DNA of 64,000 bases, taken from Schizophyllum amplum. Lineage: Eukaryota; Basidiomycota; Agaricomycetes; Agaricales; Schizophyllaceae. The DNA is taken from positions 434,001 to 498,000 of the forward strand of contig VDMD01000019.1 in the NCBI GenBank assembly GCA_007026445.1, read 5' to 3'. Positions 44,714 through 54,868 of the stretch are shown in pieces. The position numbers and the translations under genes are program-made. Each line of letters begins with the position of its first letter. Within the stretch, counting starts at the first letter, position 1. The notes under the pieces were generated by a model. The model saw nothing but the letters and a program-made list of their open reading frames with translations. It did no database searches and was not told where the DNA came from.

Positions 44714-46614
44714 ATGATCTCTCTTTCGAGCCTGTTGGTCCTGCTGCCCATAGTGGCGCAGCTTGTCTCGGCGACGGAGTCAATGAAGATTCCCGAGAAC
44801 AAGAACGCGACTGTGAACGTGCAAGCGATGGCGCATAATGCGCCCGTCCACGAAATCCAGAAACGCGCCACGGGTCGGGTCAATTCCGCGTACTACGTCA
44901 ACTGTGAGTATGACTGATTGTCCACCGTCTTCCATTTCGCTGATAAACATGTCCATTTCTAGGGGCCATATACTCTGGCCTTGGAAATTTCTACCCGCAG
45001 AATATCGTCACCAAGGACCTTACTCGTGCGTGGCCGCGCTTTATACTCGTACCGTGTCTGACATGCTCTTGCAGACATTCTTTACGGATTTGCCGACACC
45101 AGCGCTAGCACTGGCGCCATCTCCCTGACCGATGGTGGGCAGATGAGCAAATCCACTTTGACGGTGACAGCTGGAGCGACACAGGTACGCCGACCCACCT
45201 TTGTGTACTGGCCCAGGTTACTGATCGAGTTCGGCAGGCAACAACCTCTACGGCTGTCTCAAGCAGCTGTACAAGATCAAGCTCGCCAACCGCAACATCA
45301 AGGTCATGCTTTCCGTTGGCGGTTGGACGTACTCGCAGGACGGCCACTACGGCTTCGTCACCAACGCCGCCGCGCGCACGCAGTTCGTCTCGAGCGCCGT
45401 GCAGCTCATCGAGGACTACGGCTTCGATGGAATTGACCTCGATTTCGAGTACCCCTCCTCCGCGGAGCAGGGAGCGGGCTTCGGCGCCCTCTTCACGGAG
45501 CTGCGCTCGGCCCTCAATAGCCTCCAATCGAGGAAGGGTGACGCGACGCCATATGAGATCTCGGCGGCAGTCAGTGCGGGGCAGGACAACTACCAGTACC
45601 TCAACGTCAACACGATGGACGCGGCGCTGACCTACTGGAACCTGATGGTGTGTGCAGCAAGGAAAACTGTTAGCGCGAATACTGACGACGATCATACTAG
45701 GCGTACGATTACTCTGGCGCGTGGCTGACGACTGTTGCGAACCAGGCCAACTTGTACCCAGACGGCTACAACAACGTCAGCACGACTGCAGCGCTTGACT
45801 GGTACACTTCGCACGGCGCGACGCTCTCGAAGATCGTCATGGGGGTCCCTCTCTACGGGCGTGCCTTTGAGGAGACTGGTACGTACCCTTTCTCCAACCA
45901 ACCTCGGACCTTCTTATTCACGACACGCAGGCGGACTCGGTCAATCATTCAACGGCATAGGCCCCGGCACCTCAGAAGCGGGTATCTACAGCTATGAGAC
46001 CCTCCCTCGTACGTCCACGTATCTCGTTCGGCTCCTTGGTATCATGTCAGCCTCAGTGTCTGGTGCAACCGTCTACGAGAACTCCTCCTCCGTCGCATCT
46101 TACTCCTACGACTCTTCCAAGCGCGAGTTCGTCTCCTACGACACACCCAGCATCGCGAAGACCAAGGCGCAGTACGTGGCAAGCCATGGCATGGCCGGCA
46201 CGATGTTCTGGGAGCTCTCCACGGACAAGATCGGCGCGGACAGCCTCGTCGGCACAACGCACGGCGTCTTCGGCACACTCGACACCACCCAGAACCACAT
46301 CAAGTGCGTCGTTCCGCCTGCCCGTTTCGTCCCATAAGTACTAACGCTTGCTCCTCAGCTACCCGAACTCGAAATGGGATAACATCAAGACCAACCTAGG
46401 TCAAGGCGGCTCGGGTACACCGACGACGACGTCCGGCGGCTCGAGCCCCACGGGCGGCAACTGCGGTAGCTCGTCTGCCTGGAGCGCCGCGACTGCGTAC
46501 ACCGGCGGGCAGACCTGCACCTACAACGGCCACCTATGGACCGCCAAGTGGTGGACGCAAGGCGACACGCCCAGCAGCTCGTCTGACGTCTGGACCGACG
46601 GAGGTGCATGCTAG
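44714..46614 (+). CDS. Secreted GH18 chitinase with C-terminal CBM5/12-like module, frame slip
   Basis: This is an endo/exo-type chitinase of family GH18 that hydrolyses beta-1,4-GlcNAc polymers outside the cell. The start MISLSSLLVLLPIVAQLVSA is a signal peptide. The pro-region TESMKIPENKNATVNVQAM carries an NAT sequon and ends in QKR, then mature VNSAYYVNWAIYSGLGNFYP. Eight short introns are visible (for example 44904-44962, 45026-45074, 45185-45237, 46304-46358). Catalytic motif DGIDLDFEYP carries DxxDxDxE, and MAYDYSGAW follows the conserved LM junction. At the C-terminus a G/S/T linker leads to WSAATAYTGGQTCTYNGHLW and WTDGGAC, a CBM5/12-type chitin-binding module. Between ISLTD and WADEQIHFDGD the frame changes: one base appears missing near 45133 relative to the two paralogues. 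It is therefore either a pseudogene or a consensus error. Confidence 0.85.
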
Positions 46615-47193
46615 ATGACTGTGAAGTGAGACGTGTCTATATAGGTTATGATACGCGGGGATCTCAGGTGGATAAAACTTTCTTTTCTGCTTTAGGGCTT
46701 ACATGGGTCGCTCTTTGCTACGTCTCTTTGCACGCAATCCAGAAGCATGTACTATAGCGCCATCACTAGAAATCGAAGTGAATTGCATTTCACGTCAAGC
46801 TCATTCAATGGTCTGACGCTCGCACTTGTAAGCAACTTATAAGAGCGGCGAAGATCTCCAAAGGTTCTTCGAGCCATGTCGCGCGTGGCAGGGGTGTAGC
46901 AGATCAAGACACAAAGATAGCATTGACGGTTCAAGGGATGGTGAAGCATACAAGATAGATAGCATTGTGAACAGAGCTCAGAGCTTTCGAACGTCCAGGC
47001 GAACTTCAAACGGTATGCAATATATGGATCCAAGGTAAGCAGATGACTGCATATGAGTTGTTGCGGTTGGATGAGGGAGCCCTCATACTGTCGGAGCGAC
47101 GACGGACGTGCAGGTGGTATAGCCGACGCTGAACAGTTGTCAACATATGATACATGATAAAGGACATGAGGGGCCACGTACAGATCTGGTAGC
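46615..47193. other. Intergenic region after chitinase 1
   Basis: It contains the chitinase 1 3' end. A minus-strand open frame (46752-47378) overlaps but shows no domain. No gene is supported. Confidence 0.4.
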
Positions 47194-47709
47194 CTAGTCG
47201 CCCATATTTGCCACCCTGTACCGGCGTGGCTGGTCATTCTCCTGATGGATGTGTTTGGCGACCTCAGCGATAACTTCGTCCGACGGTGGCACGCTCGTGG
47301 CACGGGTGGCGGTGTCCGCCAAGGTGACAACACACACGATATCGTCTCCATCGTGGACCGTTGTGATCGTGCGACCATCGACGCTGGGGAGATCGAAGCG
47401 GTTGATACAACGCATAGGAATGATCATCCACAGCGCGCACATCCGCTTGAACCACCACTCTGCAGCCTGCTCTTCGGTTAACCCTTCAGGTTTCGACCGG
47501 AAGTGCTCCTCCTCATAGGCCTTCATGCCTGCCTCGGATAGTCTAAAGCCATAAACTTGATGAGGAGGGCGAGCACGACGCTTGAATGCGACGCAGGGAT
47601 TTGTGGGAGCGCGATTCGCTTTGCGGGACTCGCGAGCGCTGGGAGCAAATGAAACCTTTTTGGAGGCTCCCCTCGTCGTTTCGGACACGTTTGGCGATAC
47701 AGTCGACAT
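47194..47709 (-). CDS. Hypothetical single-exon protein (171 aa)
   Basis: The product is not recognised. It starts at a true ATG (MSTVSPNVSETTRGASKKV). A basic, disordered N-terminal third is followed by an ordered-looking region: VYGFRLSEAGMKAYEEEHF, LTEEQAAEWWFKRMCALWM and RTITTVHDGDDIVCVVTLAD. The end is RRYRVANMGD. There is no signal peptide and no transmembrane segment. Balanced composition and an open frame in a region of only moderate GC support a real gene, but it has no splice evidence. It lies between chitinases 1 and 2 on the opposite strand. Confidence 0.5.
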   Translation of the reverse strand: MSTVSPNVSETTRGASKKVSFAPSARESRKANRAPTNPCVAFKRRARPPHQVYGFRLSEAGMKAYEEEHFRSKPEGLTEEQAAEWWFKRMCALWMIIPMRCINRFDLPSVDGRTITTVHDGDDIVCVVTLADTATRATSVPPSDEVIAEVAKHIHQENDQPRRYRVANMGD

Positions 47710-48525
47710 GGATGATGGTCGAAATGAAGTTGTGACTCACCGTTCACGGGCAGCGCGCGTTGACTTGTTGGTCCTTGGTGTAGTCTACATATCTATTGTG
47801 ACTTGAGTCACATGCAGGATGAAACGAACTCAGTCACAGTGAATTTCGACTTGTCGTCGACCGCTTGTACTTAGCAGCTTGTCGGGTCCTCGCCGAAATT
47901 CCTCCCAAACATGCTTGAGATGCGTGACGCTGAGCTCGCCGCGCCCACCGCCCCTCTGATCTGCGCGACAGCGTCGAAGTCGTCGTCCGCACTGCGTCTG
48001 CGGCATATGATGAGATGCGGCCGTACATCCTCGACTCGATCATCTATACGCGCTCAAAAGCGTCTACAGGCACAGGAACCTCTAGCTATGTATCTGGATG
48101 GCCCCCCGCGCGTTCTGCGCCGCCTCTGGAGACGGGCAGAACACCGTCAGAGCCTCGTACTTATGTACAGGTGTACAGCAAACATACCCAACAACCGATC
48201 ATAACTCTGCCCTCACCCTCAGAAAGTTATATGTCTCTGGAACCTCTACCAGGTATAGCGCCTGGACCATGAACAGGCACAGCGCTACCCGCCTCGCGGT
48301 CTACTCTTTCGATCGCTGAAACAGCCCGCCCGTGAGGCATACGCCCGCCTTCGTGCCCGCTCGCAAATAGGAGAGCTCGCGTGGACACTGTTCATTCAGA
48401 CCGGATGCCTGGGCGATACAAAAGGGCGAGTCGGGCTTCTCGGATTCTCATTCCCCAAGCCTCCGCGGCCCCATCCACACCTTCCTCTCTTTACTTCACT
48501 ATCGTTCATTCTTTTGACTTCCGTG
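47710..48525. other. Promoter region of chitinase 2
   Basis: No gene is recognised. ACAAAAGGGCG near 48419 and a CT-rich leader (48480-48520) probably mark the core promoter of the chitinase starting at 48526. Confidence 0.4.
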
Positions 48526-50419
48526 ATGGCCTACCTCTCTTTCGTCCGTTTGTCGCTCATCGTCGGCGCCGCGCTCTCCGTCATCTCCGCGGTCCACGCC
48601 ACGGAGTCGATGCGCATCCCTTCCAACAAGAACGAGACGATGCGCGTTGAGGCGCAGCAGGAGAACCCCGCCGTTCACCAGCTGTCGCGTCGTGCGAACG
48701 GCAAGGTCAACATTGCTTACTACGTCAACTGTGCGTCCTATCCTATACATCTCAGCTGGCCAACATTTACTGATCGTCCATACAGGGGCAATTTACGAGG
48801 GTCTTGGCTACTACATGCCCACCGACATCGACACGTCCGGCCTGTCCCGTGAGTCCACTGCTTGCAGCAGACTACCACGTCACTGACGCACCGACAGACA
48901 TTCTGTACTCGTTTGCGGACATCGACCCGGCCAGCGGCCACCTCTTCCTCTCGGATGAGTGGGCCGATGAGCAGATCACCTTCGACGGCGACAACACATC
49001 CGAGGCCGGCAACAACTTGTACGGCTGCCTCAAGCAGATGTACAAGATGAAGCTCGCCAAGCGCGACCTCAAGGTCATCCTCTCCGTCGGCGGCTACACC
49101 TGGTCGCAGGATGGTCACTTCGCCTTCGTTTCCAACGCCGGCGCGCGCGCCCAGTTCGTCAAGGACGCCGTCCAGCTCATCGAGGATTACGGCTTCGACG
49201 GTATCGACCTCGACTTCGAGTTCCCCTCGAGCCAGGCCGAGGGCGCGGGCTACGCGAGCCTGTTCACCGAGCTCCGCACCGCTTTCGACAACCTCCAGAA
49301 GAGCAAGGGCGACGCCGAGCCGTACCAGCTCACTGTCGCCGTGGGCGCCGGCTCTGCTGGCTACCAGTACTTCGATGTTAAGACAATGGACGCCGCGCTG
49401 AGCTTCTGGAACCTGATGGTGCGTCTCTACGCGGATCGTCACCCACCGCATTCTGACATCTCTCTAGGCTTACGACTACGCCGGTTCTTGGTTGGCGTTC
49501 ACCGCCAACCAGGCTAACGTCAACCCCGACGGTATCAACAGTGTCTCCACCAAGGGCGCGCTTGACTTCTACTTCGGTGCCGGCGCGACCAAGGAGAAGA
49601 TGGTCCTCGGTGTCCCCATCTACGGTCGTGGCTTCGAGAACACGGACGGTCTTGGCAAGTCATACAGCGGTGTTGGTGTCGGTAGCACCCAGGAGGGTGT
49701 TTGGAGCTACAAGAACCTTCCCTGTGCGTCTTTCAATTCACTTCATCACATAGGTGACTGACTTATCTTCCCCACAGTCGCCGGTGCTCAGGTCTTCGAG
49801 GACACTGCGTCGATCTCTTCGTACTCGTATGACTCGAGCAAGCGCGAGCTTGTCTCCTACGACACGCCCAACATCGTCAAGATGAAGGGCCAGTACGCCG
49901 TCGACCAGGGTCTTGCTGGCACCATGTTCTGGGAGCTCTCCACCGACAAGACCGGCGCTGACAGCCTCGTGAACGCCGCGGCCGGTGCCATGGGCGGCCT
50001 CGACAGCACGCAGAACCACATCAAGTAAGCCTACACCATCCCGTGCTTGTCCTCATCACTAACAACCCTGTAGCTTCCCGAACTCGAAGTGGGACAACAT
50101 CAAGAACAACCTCGGCCAGGGCGCCGCGCCCCCCGCGACCACCGCTCCTGCAACGACTGCCCCTGCGACCACCCTGGCTACCACCGCTCCCCCGGCTACC
50201 ACCGCTCCTCCGGCGACGACGAGCCCGAGCTCCGGCGCGTGCACTGAGGGCGCGATCCGCTGCGACACCGAGACGACGTGGTCGATGTGCGGCTCCGGCT
50301 ACTGGCAGAACATGGGCGCCGTCCCCGCCGGCGAGGTGTGCCGCAATGGCGCCATCGTCGTCGCCCGCAAGCGCGATCACCTGTCGCACAAGCGCAACTG
50401 GAACAGCCGCCAGCTGTAG
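48526..50419 (+). CDS. Secreted GH18 chitinase with T/P linker and CBM19-like tail
   Basis: This is a GH18 chitinase. The signal peptide is MAYLSFVRLSLIVGAALSVI; the pro-region ATESMRIPSNKNETMRVEAQ has an NET sequon and ends at the dibasic SRR; the mature part begins NGKVNIAYYVNWAIYEGLGY. Introns are at 48731-48785, 48849-48897, 49419-49467, 49724-49777 and 50025-50073. The catalytic motif is GFDGIDLDFEFP (DxxDxDxE), followed by MAYDYAGSW and GTMFWELSTDKTGADSL. The C-terminus has an alanine/threonine/proline linker with repeated ATTAP units. A cysteine-patterned tail, CTEGAIRCD, MCGSGYW and PAGEVC, resembles the chitin-binding CBM19 of yeast Cts1. The frame is intact throughout. It lacks one intron present in chitinase 1 (between SEAG and NNLYG). 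Linker and tail suggest binding to cell-wall chitin. Confidence 0.9.
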
Positions 50420-51113
50420 ATGCCTGACGGCTGGATGCCTGACGGATATCTGATCTCCTTGCTCTAAGGGATCACTTCCCGGGGTTCCCGCATCGGTAGT
50501 AACGACTCACGGTTATCATATCACGACTCCCCCTTGCAACTTTAGCTATTTATTTGTTATCTATTATTGTGGGCTACCGCTAGGGACACCGTGTATGGTG
50601 TATAGGCTGTATTCACTGGGGAATAAAAGCAACATATTATTTGGGACGTTACATTCGAAGTTATGCGTACAGCGGCAGCTTCAAGCTACTTAAGAACGTA
50701 ACATTGAAGCCCAGCGAAGCCCTGCAGAGCTTTAGCTACACTGGACCTCGCTGCTGACTCGAGGAGGCTCATGTGCTTAGTCTCTGGCGCCGGGGACCTC
50801 GAGCGAGCCGCCGACGTCTTCAGACCAACAAAAAGCCCGTTTCGGCGTCAGTCAACTCCTGCAGTCTTGACGAGCAGGTGATAGGAAGGCTGCAGCGCTT
50901 GAAGTTGATGCAAACCCCGCGACACGCTCGACGGGACTCATGTGCACTAATGACGGTTCACGCCAGGCTCGAGTGTTGAACAATAGAGGCGCGATAGAGC
51001 CCGTGTCACCAAGAAAACCAACGGGATGCTGTCTACACTCGCTCGTGATAGCAGCGATCAAGAAATCATGTGTGCGCTTATAGACAGAGAGTCTACGCTG
51101 TCGCGAGCAGTGC
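50420..51113. other. Convergent intergenic region
   Basis: It lies between the 3' ends of chitinase 2 and the cullin-like gene. No gene is recognised. Confidence 0.45.
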
Positions 51114-52222
51114 CTACGTCTTGACTGACGCAGCATGAGCAAGAAGATACCCATCCAACTTCTTGCGAAGCAGGTGGTCGGGGCGGACGCCCACAGCGCG
51201 GAGCATGTTCGCCAGATCCTGCACGAGACGCAGGCGTTCTTCGTCGCTGACACGCTCAATTATGGAGCTGCTGCCCTGAGCAGCTTCCCGCGGCTGTGCA
51301 GACTCCTGCCCTTCTTCAGGCGGCTGCACGTTCTCCTGCTCCTCCGCTGGTTCGAGCAACGCCTTGACGGCGCGCGCAAGACGTCCCCGCGGCTCCGCGC
51401 CGGGCTTCTTCTTCCCCTTCTTCTTCCCTTTCGGCTTCGGCGCAGCGAGCAGCGGGTCAACGACCTCCGTGCGGAAACGCCGCAGCGCAAGCGTATTGAC
51501 AGGTATAACGCGGTCTGGGGCGCTGCCCGCCTCTGCAGAGGCCTCTGCCGCGGAGCGCGAGGCTGGCTCGCCGGCAGGATCCCAACCCCATGTACGTAGC
51601 GCTTCGTACGATGCGCCGCAGCCGTTGCGCGAGCTCCGCGCGGGGTACGCCAACGGGGGGACGGCCACCGAATGCATCTGCTGCACGGAGCCAGCCACGG
51701 TCTTCGTCGACGGCGCGCTTGACGTAGTGACGATCGATGTAGTGGAGGAGGCGGCCACTGGAGCGCGCGCCGGAGGCGTAGCGCGTGTAGGCAGGGGCAA
51801 GGAAGCGAGCAAGGGCTATGCCGGCGCATCGGGGGGAGGGGTGGAGAGCAGAACGTCGCGGGCGGTGGCGCCCAGATAGCGGTCTAACTGGCCGTAGAGG
51901 TCCGCCCCTGAGAGGGCGTCCGCGCTCGCACTTTGGGCGGTACAGCTGCAAGGGCTTAGTCCAACTTGAACATACTACTGTTGCAACGAGGACACATACT
52001 AGTTGTACACATTGGAGTGGATGCCGGCGTACCAAGCACATCGATAGAGGGGGCGCGGGCGGGATCGTCGACGGCGCCGGTGAAAATGTGATCAAGAGCG
52101 GGAGCAATGTACGGCCAGAGCGCCTGCAGCGACGACGCGGGGTTTGCGCTTCCCGTTGCTGGGCTCGGCAGCGGCGGTGGAACAGTGCGCAGAACAGTCT
52201 TGCCCTTGTCGCTGGACGCCAT
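51114..52222 (-). pseudogene. Cullin-1-like N-terminal fragment with several frame slips
   Basis: Cullins are scaffolds of SCF-type ubiquitin ligases; the N-terminal cullin repeats bind adaptors. On the minus strand MASSDKGKTVLRTVPPPLP starts at 52222. LQALWPYIAPALDHIFTG and APSIDV follow, then YAGIHSNVYNY in another frame, a 54-nt intron, ADLYGQLDRYLGATARDVLL, FLAPAYTRYASGARS in another frame, LLHYIDRHYVKRAVDEDRGW, LAQRLRRIV, and again a frame change to EALRTWGWDPAG. DRVIPVNTLALRRFRTEVVDPLL then leads to RLARAVKALLE and a tail ending at 51114. There are therefore about three one-base slips. The protein would be only about 350 residues, with none of the C-terminal cullin-homology domain or neddylation site. 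I call it a pseudogene; sequence error and a true short cullin-like protein are alternatives. Confidence 0.65.
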
Positions 52223-52416
52223 GGTGGACAGTGGCAGGACAGTGAACAATGTTGAGTTCGCCGTCGTCGACGGCGGAACGCTTGGGCCCCCAATAAGATG
52301 GAACTTGCAACGCCACATGAGCGCCACAAATTTTTCACGTTCGGCGCTCGCGAGTCGCCGCTGCTCGAATTTCGATGTCAATTGTCATTGACTGCAATCA
52401 CGACCTGTCCTCAACC

Positions 52417-53788
52417 ATGATGACGGCGACGACGAGCAGGACGACGCTCGACGAAATGGACGTCGACCTAGATTCTCACCTGTCGTACCCAGTCGCGGAG
52501 GCGATCACCCTTCCGCCCAGCACTGATGCAGCAGCGCCAGCACGGGCGCTGCTTAAAGAGCGTCTGTATGTCGGAAACCTTCATCCCACGGTCGACGAGT
52601 GCGTTGCCCGATATTTCATCATGTCTGTAGACTCACCTTGACTAGATACACCCTCATCCGACTCTTCCAGCGCTACGGCAAAGTATCGCGCCTCGACTTC
52701 CTCTTCCACAAAGCTGGCCCTCATCGCGGCAAGCCGCGCGGATACGCGTTCGTAGAGTACGGGTCTACCCAGGTAAGCATACCTGACTCCTCTCAAGTCT
52801 GTCGCTTATCCCGTCTGTCCGCGCACACGCATCTACGCACCCCTGCACGCTACGCCGCCCGCCGTCAGCCAGCGTCGGGCCTCTCGTCTCTTTCTCGCGC
52901 GACGCACGACCAAATTGTCGTCTGACCATCAACTACAGGAAGCTACCAGCGCCTTGACCTCGACACACGACCGCCTTCTACGCGGCAGACGCCTTGTCGT
53001 CACATACGCCCAGCATGCGCCGACCGACGGTGCTTCGTACACGCACCGATCGCAGTATCAGCCAACCTCACTGAGCATACTCAAGAGCGCACAGACGAAG
53101 CGGCATGGGTGCGTTGGCTCTTCGCATATGGCGCGTCACCTAATGTATCTTCAGAGACAAAATCGCCCTCATGGAGGCGAAGCTCCGCCAGATGGGCGCA
53201 GATGAAGAGCCCTCGCGAGCGCACCATGCGCATCCTTCTCTTCCAGCGAAGCCGCCCCCGACGCTCGAGAGTCTCACCGCGCCTCGCAACCAGCCAGGCG
53301 ACACGTCCATACATCCCACTCAGCAGCGACCCTTGCCTCAGCCGAATGTGTTGTCACAACCACACGCATCCCAGCAACCACAAACCAAGACTGCTCCCTC
53401 GTCAAAGGCCTCGCGGAAGCCCTCTCCGTTGATCTCAGATACACCATCGGCATCAACACTGGCGCAGAGACCTTCCCTGTCGGCACGAGCTACCCTCCCA
53501 GGGACGATCCCAGCAGCAAGGGGGTCTACGTCACAACGAGCGACTGTTCCTGCAGCGCCGGCTCTGCAGTCCATGCTCAGTCGACCCGCATTCGTGTCAC
53601 ACTCGTCGTCTGGAGTGGCGCGCTCATCGTCTACCTCGTCGCGTCCGTCGCCTGCCTCGTCGCGTCCCTCATCTGCTCTCGCTCCCCCATCACGAACATC
53701 GACGCCTCTCGGCGTGGCGAAGAAAGACGCGGGAGTGAAGAAGAAGGCCGGCTTTTCAGGCGTCAAGATTGTGAAGAAGAAGGTGTGA
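52417..53788 (+). CDS. RBM18-like RNA-binding protein (single RRM)
   Basis: This is an RNA-recognition-motif protein resembling RBM18, a conserved but little-studied nuclear protein. The start is MMTATTSRTTLDEMDVD (52417); an in-frame ATG at 52375 is an alternative. The RRM is assembled across introns 52599-52645 and 52773-52938. RNP2 is RLYVGNLHPTVDE, followed by YTLIRLFQRYGKVSRLDFLF, then RNP1-like GKPRGYAFVEYGSTQ. EATSALTSTHDRLLRGRRLVV completes the fold. Intron 53109-53154 joins AQTKRHG to DKIALMEAKLRQMG, a short helix also found in RBM18. The remaining half is a serine/proline-rich disordered tail ending KKAGFSGVKIVKKKV. The gene is divergent from the cullin-like gene, with only about 190 bp between the starts. 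Confidence 0.82.
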
Positions 53789-53799
53789 AGGTTGTGTGA

Positions 53800-53896
53800 A
53801 GGGGATCAGTACTACTACTAGGGGATCAGTACTACTACTAGGGATCAGTACTACTACCAGGGGATCAATACTACTACTAGAGGACAGTACTGGTAG
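53800..53896. repeat. ~21-bp minisatellite (GGGATCAGTACTACTACTAG)
   Basis: Four to five tandem units differ by single substitutions. They lie just after the stop codon of the RBM18-like gene, probably in its 3' untranslated region. Confidence 0.85.
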
Positions 53897-54868
53897 AATC
53901 ATTACCACCACCACCAGTCAACTATAGTCAGCGCGAGTCTGGTCGGTTGTAGCCTGGTGTGGAGGATGGTAATGGTCCGTACCAGGGGCAAGGTAGAGGA
54001 AGGATGTTCAATGGACGCGAATTGTTGCTTTTGGAGTATGTAATCCAGCTGAGGACCGAGATATAGAAGTGCGGAAGCTCGACATCTCCAAGAGCCTTGC
54101 GGCCTTTGTGAATTGTTTGTGAATCTACGAAATCCTGAAAAGAGACGGACAGAACATGTGACCGTGCGAATGATACTCTACTTATCCTAATTCGTCCAAC
54201 TCGGCAGATTCGCACATCTGTTTGTCCAGAGCTGTCAAGCGCCCATGCGCCTTCCTCCCTGCGCGCAAGCGTCAAATTGGCCCAAAATTGACCGGGCTAC
54301 TAGTAGTACAGATCTCTGACGCTCAAAGCGCAGCAGGAGCTCCACTTGCTCGCTGGTCGCCGCGCTCCGTCAATCGTTGCTTCTCAACAGCCCGCGTGTC
54401 AATGAGGTGCGGCCGTCTGGCGGGCACCGCCGCGGTTGGAAGATCTGGATTTCTATCTCATTATTTTGTCAATTGACTGTACGAACTATGTGCATGCCTA
54501 GTCTCTGCTGCTCGGACAATGCAGGTCCTTCAAGCCGCAGAAAAACTGTGGTACATTGGATCGAAAGCTATCTCGCTATGACGGTACGTGATTTGTTGAA
54601 TATTCCGTCAAGTATTTGTGCCGTGGCGTCGTGCACGCAGATCTAACACCTTGTCTGAAACCGGCCACCTGATGCGCCAGTCCGACGCGCCCGCGCTGCG
54701 GAGCCGCCATTCAATCATATGCGCGCCCATTGCGCCTTCCCGGCAGGCGCGCGAGTACAAATACCGCGGTGCGAGCACCTCCAGTTCTCCAGACTCTTCC
54801 GCCACCCGAGGCCTCCCCATCACCCACCCTTTCCTTCCTTTGGACGTTCTTTTCCTTCGTTGTCCGTC
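53897..54868. other. Intergenic region and chitinase 3 promoter
   Basis: No gene is recognised. The right end has a TACAAATA element near 54756 and a CT-rich leader before the ATG at 54869. Confidence 0.4.
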
